Shown here piece by piece: positions 1 to 7,145 of a stretch of DNA of 64,000 nt. Positions within the stretch are counted from its first letter, which is position 1. Each line of letters begins with the position of its first letter. The notes under the pieces were generated by a model. It worked only from the letters and a program-made list of their open reading frames with translations, did no database searches and was not told the DNA's origin. A program made the translations under genes and the position numbers. The DNA comes from Prevotella sp. oral taxon 376 (GTDB taxonomy: Bacteria > Bacteroidota > Bacteroidia > Bacteroidales > Bacteroidaceae), in contig NZ_PYXG01000001.1 of the NCBI RefSeq assembly GCF_003043945.1, positions 496,001-560,000 on the forward strand, read 5' to 3'.

Positions 1-513
1 CTCCGCCTTGGTCATGTCGTGGTTGGTAACCCGTTGCATGTGAGCCGTGGCATCTTCCAGCGTACCGTCCTGCACGCTCAGATCATTATTAAACTTTTCG
101 TAGAAGTCTGGCTTACTCTTCGCACTTGCCAGGATCATGTGCAAATCGGTCAGTTCGCCGCCGGTCATGATGTGTTTCAGCACCTCAGCCGTCAGCTCAC
201 CCGAGTTGGAAGTGAATGTGCCACCCATGGAAGAAACGCCCGTACAGGTCAGCTTGTACTTTCCCAGAGGTGATGTACCTTTACGAAAGAATACCGTGAT
301 ATAATCGACATCCTTCTCGAAGGTGGCCTTCAAGTTGGTGCCATTATCGGTATAGACGGCGCGAGACTCCGGCTTCAAGGCTACAGTGATAGAGACACCC
401 TTGCCCGCTACCGCCTGATTCGAGTCAACACCCTCTATCTCGTCAGAAGAGCAGGATGCCAGCGACAGAACCGATGCCAGCATGGCAACAAACATAAACA
501 ACTTATTCTTCAT
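1..513 (-). CDS. Fimbrillin-like lipoprotein (FimA/Mfa family), N-terminal part
   Basis: The first 171 codons are visible; the gene runs off the left edge. The N-terminus is a lipoprotein signal peptide: MKNK, a hydrophobic stretch, then the lipobox LASC with Cys near residue 21, followed by an acidic spacer (SSDEIEG). After that comes a beta-rich region (VSITVALKP, AVYTDNGTNLKATF) typical of Bacteroidales fimbrillin and Mfa2-type fimbrial subunits, which are exported as lipoproteins and assembled on the surface after gingipain-like cleavage. Four bases separate its start from the stop of the small upstream ORF, so the two are probably co-transcribed. The family call rests on signal peptide, spacer and general pattern only, because the C-terminal half is missing. 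Confidence 0.6.
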   Translation of the reverse strand, partial: MKNKLFMFVAMLASVLSLASCSSDEIEGVDSNQAVAGKGVSITVALKPESRAVYTDNGTNLKATFEKDVDYITVFFRKGTSPLGKYKLTCTGVSSMGGTFTSNSGELTAEVLKHIMTGGELTDLHMILASAKSKPDFYEKFNNDLSVQDGTLEDATAHMQRVTNHDMTKAE

Positions 514-516
514 GGC

Positions 517-741
517 TCAATCCTCCCATACATTATAGTCGTGATACTTATAACCTCCTTCGTTTTCCTTCGAGAGGTTACCGTCGCCCGGGATTTCCGG
601 ACTGGGGACTGCGGTACTTCCGTCACAAAAGGATTCCATGGCATCGAGGCCCATCACCTTGATTCGCGGTTGCTGATAGTTTTTTCTCGTATCCTGCAGA
701 CTTTCCATGCAGGAATCGAATACAAGATTTTTCATTGGCAT
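517..741 (-). CDS. Small hypothetical protein upstream of fimbrillin
   Basis: A 74-codon ORF lies between a good promoter (824-854) and the fimbrillin-like gene. I do not recognise the product. It has no signal peptide or membrane segment; the C-terminal half is rich in Gly, Asn, Asp and Tyr (GDGNLSKENEGGYKYHDY). A second Met at codon 3 (735) is an alternative start. Its position as first gene of the operon, and the four-base gap to the next start, support real translation, but it could also be a short coupled leader ORF. Confidence 0.5.
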   Translation of the reverse strand: MPMKNLVFDSCMESLQDTRKNYQQPRIKVMGLDAMESFCDGSTAVPSPEIPGDGNLSKENEGGYKYHDYNVWED

Positions 742-823
742 TTAATTTATTGTTTTATACATTTTAGGTTCTGATTATTAGGATATGACAGGAAAAAGCA
801 TCCTTTTCGCCTGCTATACTTTG

Positions 824-854
824 CAAATATAGCCTTTAAAAATTATTTTTCAAA
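824..854 (-). promoter_or_regulatory. Promoter of the fimbrial operon
   Basis: On the minus strand there is TTTG (854-851), a 19-bp spacer, then TATATTTG (831-824), a perfect match to the Bacteroides sigma-70 type -33/-7 consensus. Transcription would start near 817, leaving a leader of about 75 nt before the small ORF. Confidence 0.75.
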
Positions 855-988
855 CAATACCCCGATGATTTCAAGTATTTTTTCACACCTTTTTGCGCTA
901 ATTTGCGCAGAAAAAGGACAGTATCTCTGCGCCCCTAATCAATTCCCCTGAAAGTAGCTAAGAGCCTCCCTTCCCCTTACTAACGGCG

Positions 989-1040
989 TGTAATCATGTT
1001 ACAAGCGGTGTGTAATCATGTTACAAACAGCGTGTAACAC
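989..1040. repeat. 22-bp-period dyad repeat array A
   Basis: TGTAATCATGTTACA occurs at 989-1003 and 1011-1025, and a third copy begins at 1033 (TGTAACACC). Each unit is an inverted repeat, TGTAA-N5-TTACA, with a 7-bp linker, giving an exact 22-bp period. The same motif and period recur at 38395-38468. Confidence 0.8.
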
Positions 1041-1300
1041 CTTCACGGAGTACGAATCTTGCAACCCCAACAAGCATACAGCATCACCGCAAGAAAGCAT
1101 GGCACGCATATCCAATAGGCATTGGGGCTAATCTTGCTAATGCACTTTCTTCCTCAAATATATTCCATGTTGATTATCAATGATTTATACTTGTATGGTA
1201 CAAAAATGTTTCCTCAATTTGAGTAGTATCGATTAGTAAACATCTTGGATGTTGTCACCCTAAATATGATAAACATATTTTCCTAAAAAGAATGAAAACA

Positions 1301-1332
1301 TTTTGAATTATACATAATTATTTATATCTTTG
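1301..1332 (+). promoter_or_regulatory. Promoter of candidate small RNA
   Basis: TTTTG (1301-1305), a 19-bp spacer, then TATCTTTG (1325-1332) match the Bacteroides promoter consensus on the plus strand. No plus-strand gene follows; a strong terminator lies about 65 bp downstream of the predicted start. Confidence 0.7.
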
Positions 1333-1338
1333 CATTGT

Positions 1339-1440
1339 ACAAGGACTAGTCAGGGTGGTCTAAAAGAAAAATTTATTCCATCCAAGGTTTTTACCAGATA
1401 TTAGATGAGGTGCACCTCATCTAATATTGTTTTTATTATG
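1339..1440 (+). ncRNA. Candidate small RNA, about 100 nt
   Basis: A transcript starting about 7 nt after the -7 box (near 1339) would end at the hairpin and T-tract at 1398-1440. The interval has no convincing ORF. The RNA is tail-to-tail with the helicase gene, whose stop is at 1436, so the 3' ends touch. Its role is unknown. Confidence 0.5.
1398..1440 (+). terminator. Intrinsic terminator with a 30-bp perfect palindrome
   Basis: The half-site ATATTAGATGAGGTG (1398-1412) is followed at once by its exact reverse complement (1413-1427), then by TGTTTTTATTAT. The T-rich tail is on the plus strand only, so it should stop rightward transcripts. It may also block readthrough at the helicase 3' end. 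Confidence 0.8.
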
Positions 1441-3130
1441 TGTCTTTTTCCCAGAACTCTTCAAAACGGTGATAAGATTGCTGGTCACCAAATCTTCCTA
1501 AATTATCTGAGAAATCAATTATATTGCAGGTTTCTGTTCCTCCAAACTTTGGGCCTCTTAAACCACGACCAACAATTTGTTCATAAAGAATATCGCTAAA
1601 TATAGGTCTGCAAATTACAATGTTATTTGTTTTAGGAGCATCAAAACCAGTTGTTAGTACACTGTGATTCACTAACATTTGAAGTTCCCCTTTCCTAAAT
1701 TTATCAATATAAACTAATCGCTTATGTCTTGGGGTTTCTGCTGTAATAGCAGCAGCTTGAATTCCTTTTACAATTAGTGCTGCTGTTAAAAGGTTAGCAT
1801 GTTCAACATTACAAGAATAAACTATAGTCTGTTTCTCTTTAACAGATATTAGGACGTCTAGTATCTTTTTGTTCCTTTTTACACTTTTTGCTAACATTTT
1901 ACAGCCTCTATTTTCCATTTCTTTTTCAAGAAATTCTAATGAAGGATTAGCTTCTCCACCCTCAAATGTAATTATATACGTTTCTCCTGTAGTAATAATT
2001 TTATGAATAGGACGTGCTAAATAACCTTTATCTCTAAAATAATCTATGGGTGTTTGTTGGTATTTCATTGGCAAACAAGGTGTTATTAGTTTGAAAATAA
2101 AGAATTTAGTAAGTTTATTTATGTCATCGTTTCTTCCTGGTGTAGCAGTTAAGCCACATATAGGGAAAATCTTTTCACCTCTAATTTTCTGGCTATATTT
2201 ATAAAATGTTTCATACATCTGAGTTACTGCGCGATGAGCCTCGTCAATAATACAAGCACCACAATTCTCTATTATTAGATTTACATTGACATTTTCTCCT
2301 TTCTTTATTGCATAATAAATTTTAGAAATACTACATACGACAATACCACCAATCAATGTGTTTTCATTTAATTCATGTTTACCATAATAACGATATATTC
2401 TAAGACTTTCTGTAAATTCTTTATGTTGCCATATTTGCTGAAATGTGGCAATCGCTTGTTCGCATAATTCTTCACTTTGAGCAATCCAAATTAGAAATTT
2501 GCCTTCATAAAATCTTGGGCGCAAATATTCTGTATATGCCTCTACTGCAATTCTTGTTTTTCCAGCTCCTGTTGGAAGGCTTATTAAGCATTTTGCATCA
2601 TCACCACTTTCTGCTAAAGCTTGTTTTAGTTCATCTTTTAAGTTCTCTTGATATATCTTCAATTCTGGTAGTTTCTTATAAGGTTCTACATCCTCATAGT
2701 CTTCATAGTTTATAGGAATTGTCTTTTTGCCACTGAAAGCAGTATCTATACCAGAATTGATCATAAAATCTTTAGCCCATTGTCCACCGCGATGCCAATT
2801 TAAAGCAGAGAGTTTTCTTGATTTATGATACTCACTTTTCCCATTTGAATTACAGCGTATATTAAATGCCATATCCCTATCTACAACGTCCCATTTTTCT
2901 ATTATTTTTTGTCGTAATTCTTTAGTTGTAGGCTTACTTCCTGCAAAGAAATCACCTCCTTCCATCCTCAATATTAGTTCCAACTTTTCATATTTAGACA
3001 GGTTTATATTGAGGATAGAAATTAAATCGGATATTTGACGCTCTTCGGCAAGCTTATTTATAAATCTAGTTGATAATTGAAAATGATTAATGAGTCTTTC
3101 TGCCGTTTCTTTGTAAAGAGATTGTTCCAT
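1436..3130 (-). CDS. RadD-like DEAD/DEAH-box helicase (SF2)
   Basis: The protein is 564 aa. An unrecognised N-terminal region of about 150 residues precedes a two-lobed SF2 core: Walker A LPTGAGKT (185-192), DEAH in IIDEAHR (294-300), motif III GLTATPGR (326-333), motif V-like TTGFDAPK (493-500) and motif VI QIVGRGLRG (518-526). This order resembles RadD/YejH and the helicase half of type III restriction enzymes. No nuclease or methylase domain is visible. It follows the coiled-coil gene by three bases, so the two form an operon. The gene is AT-rich compared with the chromosomal genes, in line with transfer. It may act in DNA repair or defence; the sequence alone does not decide. Confidence 0.8.
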   Translation of the reverse strand: MEQSLYKETAERLINHFQLSTRFINKLAEERQISDLISILNINLSKYEKLELILRMEGGDFFAGSKPTTKELRQKIIEKWDVVDRDMAFNIRCNSNGKSEYHKSRKLSALNWHRGGQWAKDFMINSGIDTAFSGKKTIPINYEDYEDVEPYKKLPELKIYQENLKDELKQALAESGDDAKCLISLPTGAGKTRIAVEAYTEYLRPRFYEGKFLIWIAQSEELCEQAIATFQQIWQHKEFTESLRIYRYYGKHELNENTLIGGIVVCSISKIYYAIKKGENVNVNLIIENCGACIIDEAHRAVTQMYETFYKYSQKIRGEKIFPICGLTATPGRNDDINKLTKFFIFKLITPCLPMKYQQTPIDYFRDKGYLARPIHKIITTGETYIITFEGGEANPSLEFLEKEMENRGCKMLAKSVKRNKKILDVLISVKEKQTIVYSCNVEHANLLTAALIVKGIQAAAITAETPRHKRLVYIDKFRKGELQMLVNHSVLTTGFDAPKTNNIVICRPIFSDILYEQIVGRGLRGPKFGGTETCNIIDFSDNLGRFGDQQSYHRFEEFWEKDT

Positions 3131-3133
3131 AGG

Positions 3134-3727
3134 TTATTTAGGATTAAATTTATTGAAGTTTTCTTTTTCCAAAACTTGGAGTTTTTTTAGAATTTCTGAA
3201 TTAATTTGTTCTAATTCTATGACTCTTCTTTTATACATTAAGATTTCTTTTTCTAAGTCATCTATAAATTTATTCCTAAATTCATCCATTTCTTTATAAC
3301 TGCGTGTATGTAACCGTTCTATCAAAGGAATACGGCTTTGCAATTTAGAAATCTTTTCCCTTTGAAATTCATTTGTTGCTTTCAAACTACGGATTTCATA
3401 TGAACTTTCATATTTTCTCACTTTATTTTCCAACTCTTCCAACTTATCGAGATCTTTTGTCATTAATAGAATTGTCTCTTTTTGTCCTTTTGCTAATGCA
3501 ATACTTTCATCTAATTGTTTAGTCAAATCTAAAATTTGATTTTTAGACGAATAGAGTTCTTCTATCTCTTGTGCTATTTCTACTCTATACTCTGTTTGGG
3601 TTTTTGTTAATTTACTTTCCAACTTAGAAATATAGGTTTTTAGATTGTTTATTTCTTCTATTTGTTTAAAAAATTGCTTATTGATAGAAGGAATAAGTTT
3701 TACGAGAAATTTATTTATCCATGCCAT
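3134..3727 (-). CDS. Coiled-coil protein paired with the helicase
   Basis: The protein is 197 aa. After a short N-terminal segment (MAWINKFLVKLIPSINKQFF, possibly amphipathic), it is almost entirely long, heptad-rich helix full of Glu, Lys, Leu and Ile, with no Cys and few Pro, as expected for a dimeric or filamentous coiled coil. No catalytic motif is seen and I do not recognise the family. It is immediately upstream of the helicase gene and probably translated with it, so it may be a scaffold or sensor for the helicase. Confidence 0.6.
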   Translation of the reverse strand: MAWINKFLVKLIPSINKQFFKQIEEINNLKTYISKLESKLTKTQTEYRVEIAQEIEELYSSKNQILDLTKQLDESIALAKGQKETILLMTKDLDKLEELENKVRKYESSYEIRSLKATNEFQREKISKLQSRIPLIERLHTRSYKEMDEFRNKFIDDLEKEILMYKRRVIELEQINSEILKKLQVLEKENFNKFNPK

Positions 3728-3868
3728 AAGTAAAGAGATCTAGTGATTAGAATTTATTATATCCTCCACAATAATGCCTCTCCTCAATCCTTTTGAAGAT
3801 TACTTCCCTAGTTGTGAGTACAGGTCGTTGAGAGGGGATTAAGTTTTAAGTTATCTATATTCAACGAA

Positions 3869-4765
3869 TTAATCATTCTGCTCATAATAATACGAATAAT
3901 CAATACCTTTCATAAACATTTCTCGGTCATCAATCTTGGTGGTGAGTGCAGGCAGTACCAAAGCCTTGATGTGTGTACTATCAGAAATGCTCTCACGCAT
4001 GGCTGACAAATATTCGTTCTTGTCTATCTGGCTCCAATCCACGCACCGTTTGAGAGAACGCTTTAGCATGAGGTCAAGCCAAATGCGAGTGCTACGACCG
4101 TTGCCTTCCATAAATGGATGGGCTACGTTCATCTCTACATACTTATCCATAATCTCATTAAAGGTTGTTTCGGGCATTCGTTCTATTGTTTGCAGAGTTT
4201 CGGGGAAGTGCATACAATTAGCAAAGGTAAAACCTCCTTTTGAAATATTCTTCGTACGGATTTGTCCTGCAAAGTCATACAATCCTCCAAAGAGATAAGC
4301 GTGTATCTGTTGCAGACACTTGATACTGCCAGGTTCTGCCGTTTGCAAGATGCCACTTTCAAAGAGTTGATATGCTTTCTTCTTGCTCTGTCCATCAATG
4401 GTGTTGTCGCTGTAGGTAAACCAATCAAGAAATCCCATTGCCTTGACATTGGGTATTGCTTTTGCCAGTAGAACAACCCCTTCTCCATCTAACATATCTG
4501 TCAATCGTTGTTTCCCATCTGGGGCTTGCAACTTCAACTGGTTAGTAGCACTAACCAGTTCATTATTCTCCTTCTTCAACTTAGTTTTGAGATATTTCCA
4601 ATAGTTCCTTGTCTTTTGATAATCGTCTTGCTCGTTAATTGCAGCAATGATGTCCAGCACAGAGAACCACCACTTATTGCGTTCGTCATCCCACACCGCC
4701 CTAACTTCACGGTCGTTGAAAAAACGAATAGATTTTTTATGCTCTACCATAATAAAGTTACTCAT
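3869..4765 (-). CDS. BRO-N/Fic-domain fusion protein
   Basis: The protein is 298 aa. Residues about 10-118 look like a BRO-N domain (RFFNDREVRAVWDDE, WWFSVLDIIAAI, KAMGFLDWF). The C-terminal half is a Fic fold with the complete active-site motif HPFMEGNGRSTR (about 216-227), so transfer of AMP or another phosphoryl-containing group to a target protein is expected. The start overlaps the stop of the HTH gene by 8 nt, a typical antitoxin-toxin spacing. BRO-N domains often bind DNA. The target cannot be read from the sequence. A toxin-antitoxin or regulatory role is inferred. Confidence 0.8.
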   Translation of the reverse strand: MSNFIMVEHKKSIRFFNDREVRAVWDDERNKWWFSVLDIIAAINEQDDYQKTRNYWKYLKTKLKKENNELVSATNQLKLQAPDGKQRLTDMLDGEGVVLLAKAIPNVKAMGFLDWFTYSDNTIDGQSKKKAYQLFESGILQTAEPGSIKCLQQIHAYLFGGLYDFAGQIRTKNISKGGFTFANCMHFPETLQTIERMPETTFNEIMDKYVEMNVAHPFMEGNGRSTRIWLDLMLKRSLKRCVDWSQIDKNEYLSAMRESISDSTHIKALVLPALTTKIDDREMFMKGIDYSYYYEQND

Positions 4766-4973
4766 CTGGGGTGTTAATCAATTCCTTTGGATTGACTTGT
4801 AAAATCTCTGCTATCTGAAATAGCAATTCTAGGCTTGGCTGTCGACGATTGCAAACATATGAGTTCACAATAGTGAAACTCTTACCGAGTTTCTCTGCAA
4901 GCCATGTTTGCTTAATCCCTTTCTCGATAAGCACCTCTTTAATTCTATTAGTTGGACTTTCCATAAATATCAT
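4758..4973 (-). CDS. XRE-family HTH regulator or antitoxin
   Basis: A 71-aa Cro/C1-type helix-turn-helix protein: IKQTWLAEKLGKSFTIVNSY is the HTH core and RRQPSLELLFQIAEILQV the following helices, a typical XRE pattern. An internal Met at codon 4 (4964) is an alternative start. Its own promoter box lies at 4985-4992, only 12 bp upstream, so autorepression is plausible. It overlaps the Fic gene and most likely controls it. Confidence 0.8.
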   Translation of the reverse strand: MIFMESPTNRIKEVLIEKGIKQTWLAEKLGKSFTIVNSYVCNRRQPSLELLFQIAEILQVNPKELINTPDE

Positions 4974-4984
4974 CTGATTGTTTG

Positions 4985-4992
4985 CAAATATA
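4985..4992 (-). promoter_or_regulatory. -7 box of the HTH-Fic operon
   Basis: TATATTTG on the minus strand is a perfect -7 element. The -33 region is poor. It sits just after the terminator of the mobilization operon, so the HTH-Fic pair is a separate transcription unit with a very short leader. Confidence 0.6.
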
Positions 4993-5014
4993 GTAAATAT
5001 TCTTGTATAAAGAA

Positions 5015-5040
5015 TAAAAAAGAGGAGATATTTTCTCCTC
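5015..5040 (-). terminator. Terminator of the mobilization operon
   Basis: On the minus strand GAGGAGA and TCTCCTC pair around a 5-nt loop (5040-5022), followed by TTTTTTATTC. It lies 25 bp after the stop of the membrane protein gene at 5066. Confidence 0.85.
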
Positions 5041-5065
5041 CTTCAAAAGTCTTATATCTACAATT

Positions 5066-5728
5066 CTATTTGCCTTTCTTATTTTGTAGATTATTCTGCA
5101 TTAGACTATCTGCTTTTGCTTTCAGTCCCACATTATAATCATCTGTATGCTTTTTGATTCTTTTAATTATTGCAGCATTACGATGAATGTCAAACACATC
5201 GTTAAGCCATAGGATTTCCTTTGGGCTACATCCTCTCCATACTCTGATGATACGGAATTTCAAGGCATCATCCTTGTATTGCTGTTTACTTTGCCACAAG
5301 AAGTAATTGCCGACCAAAGAAACAAAACAAAGGACAGATACTGCTACCATATAAGTAAAGACTTTCGAGGACTTGAGGTCAAAGCTGTGTCTGTGAATAT
5401 GTTCCTGCGGTATTGGATGCTCTTTCTTCTCCTGCCATTCGTGCAACATGGTCAAGACGCTTGCCACCAATTTGTCCATAGATTTAGCCTCCTCGTCCTT
5501 GATGCGCACTTGCACACCAAGATACTTGTTAATCACTTCTTTTGTTCGCTGTTCATACTGATTGAGCAATTCCTGTTCCATCTGTTCGTCACGTTGTACA
5601 GGTGGAGATGGAACAGGAAGAAAAACAGAACCGTTCTCCTTTTCTTTCAGTTCCTTTAGTTCCCTGTAAATTGTCTCCAGTTTGTTTTTGATTTCCTCAA
5701 ATAGAGCAAATGTATTATTATCAGCCAT
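5066..5728 (-). CDS. Mobilization-associated membrane protein (hypothetical)
   Basis: The protein is 220 aa. The first 60 residues are charged and likely helical; a transmembrane segment (about 125-147, TYMVAVSVLCFVSLVGNYF) separates this part from a basic C-terminal domain (RIIRVWRGCSPKEILWLNDVF). The start is 2 nt after the relaxase stop, making it the last gene of the mobC-relaxase operon. Membrane proteins in this position are common in Bacteroidales mobilizable elements and may help couple the relaxosome to the helper pore. No catalytic motif is visible. Confidence 0.6.
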   Translation of the reverse strand: MADNNTFALFEEIKNKLETIYRELKELKEKENGSVFLPVPSPPVQRDEQMEQELLNQYEQRTKEVINKYLGVQVRIKDEEAKSMDKLVASVLTMLHEWQEKKEHPIPQEHIHRHSFDLKSSKVFTYMVAVSVLCFVSLVGNYFLWQSKQQYKDDALKFRIIRVWRGCSPKEILWLNDVFDIHRNAAIIKRIKKHTDDYNVGLKAKADSLMQNNLQNKKGK

Positions 5729-5730
5729 AG

Positions 5731-6651
5731 TTATAAATGTATTTTACGTTTTTTCTTTTTCTTCTTTTTGTCGAGTGTGTTGTAAACCTCCGCAGGGACA
5801 GTACCATGAGTTTGAAATAAATCCAATCCTCCTTCGATGAGCTCGTTGGCTATTTCGCTCGTAACACTTGCAACATTGGAGATGAGGTTTACCATTCCTT
5901 GCATCTGTTGTTCGTGTTCCCGGTTATTCTGGTGCAAGGCAAAGTCTATCTTGGAATAACTGAAACCCCTATCCACTTTAGAGCCATTGAAATGATAACC
6001 GTTCTTTTCAAAGATGATACCTTGAACTTCCTGTGAGTTGCCTTTGTACTTGAAACGGACACCAATATCCTGCTTTCCCAAATGACTAAGGAGAGTTGTC
6101 CAATTCCTGCACCGAGCAATCTCTGCTTTCAACGTCTGATAGATTTCATACTTGGTCTTGTCAGGTTCTTTCAGTCGGTGTTCTTTGACATTCTCCTTAC
6201 CACCAGCGAAGTACAAGCTATATTTAGCGGTCAGTTCCTTGCAAATTTTCTCACTTCTGAATCTGTCGTTACGGTCAGAAATAGTCTTGCCATTATTGTC
6301 TATCCGATTGAAAGCTATATGAATGTGTGGATGTTCCTTGTCGAAATGGCGACCGATAATGTACTGCGTATCTTTTATTCCCATCTTCTCCATGTATTCA
6401 CGAGCGATCTGCGCCATCCATTCATTGCTGAGCTTGGAAGAATCCTGTGCCGAGAAACTCAGAGAGATATGCCCCACAACCTTGCTTACTCTTGGATTCA
6501 GTTCTGTCTGGTCGATGAGACTTTGGACAATATGGTTGATGCTCTCCGTTCTCACTCCGGAACTATCAATGAGTTCCGTTCCTTTCTTCGGGTCAAGGAT
6601 GTAATTAATAACTCCCTTGAAGCCCGAACCTTTCATTATCTTGGCTATCAT
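5731..6651 (-). CDS. MOBP-type relaxase
   Basis: The protein is 306 aa. It carries the relaxase three-histidine motif HPHIH (107-111) and an upstream pattern of conserved family residues: MIAKI at the N-terminus, GFKGVINYILD (about 10-20) with a candidate catalytic Tyr, and VGHISLSFSAQD (about 59-70). It would nick one strand at oriT and stay covalently bound to the 5' end. Its start codon overlaps the mobC stop (ATGA, 6648-6651), so translation is coupled. The C-terminus ends in a lysine run (KKKKKKKRK). The size fits Bacteroides BmgA/MobA-like relaxases. Confidence 0.9.
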   Translation of the reverse strand: MIAKIMKGSGFKGVINYILDPKKGTELIDSSGVRTESINHIVQSLIDQTELNPRVSKVVGHISLSFSAQDSSKLSNEWMAQIAREYMEKMGIKDTQYIIGRHFDKEHPHIHIAFNRIDNNGKTISDRNDRFRSEKICKELTAKYSLYFAGGKENVKEHRLKEPDKTKYEIYQTLKAEIARCRNWTTLLSHLGKQDIGVRFKYKGNSQEVQGIIFEKNGYHFNGSKVDRGFSYSKIDFALHQNNREHEQQMQGMVNLISNVASVTSEIANELIEGGLDLFQTHGTVPAEVYNTLDKKKKKKKRKIHL

Positions 6652-7001
6652 CTTCGTATCAGATTTAATATTTCATCTATCTTGCCAATGACGATTTTAT
6701 GGAAAGGGACAACGGCATGAAAACCTTCTGCATTGGCGCGATGCGCCAACTGATTGAGATTGTTTGCCATTCCGCACAGTTTACGAATGAAGTCTGCCTG
6801 CTCAACCGTAAGGCGTTCAATGACGTTTCCTTTATCAAGAAGTTTTCTTATAAACTCACTCATGGTTACTCCTGCGCCTTTGGCTTTACCTTTAAGCGTA
6901 TAATAATCCTGCGTATTCAGTTTTACCGTGATACGGTATTTCTTCTTTTCGGCTGCGCCCTTGGTTGGGCGACCACTTTTTTTATATTCTGTTTTTATCA
7001 T
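6648..7001 (-). CDS. MobC-like relaxosome accessory protein
   Basis: The protein is 117 aa from the Met at 7001. A longer reading frame upstream runs through the presumptive oriT hairpin and was not used. It shows the MobC pattern: a basic N-terminus (KKSGRPTKGAAEKKKYRITVKL), a ribbon-helix-helix-like section (GVTMSEFIRKLL) and a conserved helix ending NNLNQLAHRAN. Such proteins bind oriT next to the relaxase and help open the strands. It overlaps the relaxase start by 4 nt. Confidence 0.85.
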   Translation of the reverse strand: MIKTEYKKSGRPTKGAAEKKKYRITVKLNTQDYYTLKGKAKGAGVTMSEFIRKLLDKGNVIERLTVEQADFIRKLCGMANNLNQLAHRANAEGFHAVVPFHKIVIGKIDEILNLIRR

Positions 7002-7068
7002 ACTTGTTTCTTTAATTTGATTTGATGGAGACCAACGGGATAATCCTCTGCACCGAGTGTCAGGAGGT

Positions 7069-7110
7069 GGAGCAAGTGGTTTTGGTATGCCCAAAACATA
7101 AACTTGCTCC
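7069..7110. other. Presumptive oriT hairpin region
   Basis: A nested inverted repeat lies directly upstream of mobC: outer arms GGAGCAAGT (7069-7077) and ACTTGCTCC (7102-7110), inner arms GTTTTGG (7079-7085) and CCAAAAC (7091-7097) around a 5-nt loop. Position and structure are typical of an oriT. The nick site was not identified. Confidence 0.55.
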
Positions 7111-7145
7111 CCCAGTAAACAGATTATGCCAAACTATTCCTGTAA

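Noticed and set aside
989..1040. CRISPR array
   Set aside because: Units are 22 bp apart with 7-bp linkers and are themselves inverted repeats; there are no unique spacers of normal length and no cas genes.
7002..7094. N-terminal extension of MobC
   Set aside because: The extension would be coded by the oriT-like inverted repeat and shows no protein-like pattern.
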